In this document: positions 4,855 through 5,252 of the stretch, piece after piece
How positions within the stretch are numbered: the first letter of the stretch is position 1
Layout of the letters: every line of letters starts with the position of its first letter
Assembly (NCBI GenBank): GCA_029077775.1
Contig: JAQNCU010000233.1
Coordinates: 1 to 5,252 of the forward strand
From: Acidocella sp.
Lineage (GTDB): Bacteria > Pseudomonadota > Alphaproteobacteria > Acetobacterales > Acetobacteraceae
DNA: 5,252 bases
Direction of reading: 5' to 3'
Notes under the pieces: generated by a model
Databases searched by the model: none
What the model saw: the letters and a program-made list of their open reading frames with translations, nothing else
What the model was told of the DNA's origin: nothing
Made by a program: the position numbers and the translations under genes

Positions 4855-5252
4855 GGGCCTTGTCAGGTTGACGTGGTTATCGGGTGTCCGTAGCGATTTC
4901 ATATGGTGAGTTTGACCCTGCCCTGCGTTTGAAGAGACATCGCTTTCCTCGATTGGTGATCGCCTATGCGGTCTGGCGCTATTACCGATTGAACCTGAAC
5001 CGTCGGGACGTTGAGGATCGTCTGGTCGAGCACGGCGTTGCCGTCAGCCACGAGACGATCCGAGCCTGGGTCGATCGGTGTGGACCGCAAATTGCCGCTC
5101 AGATCAGGCGGGACCGGCCGCGAGCTGGCGATAGATGCCCCATCGACGAGAAGGGGATCACCGTCGGCGGAGACCTTCACGGGCTATGGCGCGCTGTTGA
5201 TCATCGAGGCGACGTGCTGGAAATCTAAGTCCAGAGACGGCGGAATGCCCGG
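4855..5252 (+). mobile_element. 5' part of an IS6-family insertion sequence (right part outside window)
   Basis: An IS6-family transposase begins 31 bases after the transferase stop codon. The sequence GGGCCTTGTCAGGTTGAC (4855-4872), immediately after that stop, sits where the left terminal inverted repeat is expected (IS6 repeats typically start with GG), so the element probably inserted right at the end of the transferase gene. The right end and any 8-base target duplication are not in the window; the left boundary is inferred. Confidence 0.6.
4884..5252 (+). pseudogene. IS6-family transposase, 5' part, interrupted by an in-frame TAA
   Basis: The frame encodes the N-terminal half of an IS6 (IS26-type) transposase, which would mediate replicative cointegrate formation. 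KRHRFPRLVIAYAVWRYYRL (17-36) starts the typical region, then RRDVEDRLVEHGVAVSHETI (40-59) contains the helix-turn-helix, and DRCPIDEKGITVGG (83-96) holds the first catalytic Asp (Asp88), followed by LWRAVDHRGDVLEI (101-114). TAA at 5226-5228 then stops translation, but the same frame continues VQRRRNAR, the family's normal continuation after LEVL or similar. A single base change from TTA (Leu) to TAA would explain this, so the gene is most likely a nonsense pseudogene. The GTG at 4884 is the longest start; TTG 4929, just before KRHRFP, is an alternative. The second Asp and the Glu are beyond the window. Confidence 0.8.

Noticed and set aside
1..5252. CRISPR arrays, tRNA genes, riboswitches, long tandem repeats
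   Set aside because: I looked for regularly spaced repeats, cloverleaf-like segments and long leaders and found none; the only leader of note is short and lies before the small ORF.

Overview
The window is a bacterial accessory segment of about 4.4 kb lying between two insertion-sequence fragments. It is moderately GC-rich, with an AT-richer intergenic patch around 3180-3480. The protein types and the style of both transposases suggest a Gram-negative proteobacterium, probably an alphaproteobacterium. That placement is an inference from general resemblance, because the window holds no rRNA or other marker gene.

Layout. Positions 1-407 are the right end of an IS3-family element, with the last 123 codons of its DDE transposase. 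Positions 459-3330 carry a tightly packed minus-strand operon. Read in its own direction it holds a possible 49-residue membrane peptide (3330-3181), an exported thioredoxin-like protein with a WCSAC motif (3116-2607), a CcdA/DsbD-type membrane electron carrier (2605-1802) and a 440-residue fusion of a nucleoside phosphorylase to a ProX-type prolyl-tRNA editing domain (1781-459). Positions 3331-3526 are a divergent promoter region. Positions 3527-4853 carry a plus-strand pair that overlap by 8 bases: a DoxX/DoxD-type membrane protein and a TIGR04282 (CofC-like) GT-A transferase. From about 4855 to the end lies the 5' part of an IS6-family element, whose transposase is interrupted by an in-frame TAA.

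How the genes may work together. CcdA and the exported thioredoxin form a recognisable pair: CcdA carries electrons from cytoplasmic thioredoxin across the membrane and the exported protein spends them on periplasmic disulfides or other oxidised substrates. The DoxD-like protein is a second redox-type membrane component. TIGR04282 transferases and nucleoside phosphorylases are both known from arsenosugar/rSAM-selenodomain gene neighbourhoods. The set therefore looks like an auxiliary metalloid- or sulfur-related pathway module, but the diagnostic enzymes (ArsM, ArsS or another radical SAM protein) are not in the window, so this remains a hypothesis.

Most notable points: the phosphorylase-ProX fusion in one uninterrupted frame, the co-occurrence of a phosphorylase with a TIGR04282 transferase beside a CcdA/thioredoxin pair, and a good candidate for an unannotated small membrane protein at the head of the operon.
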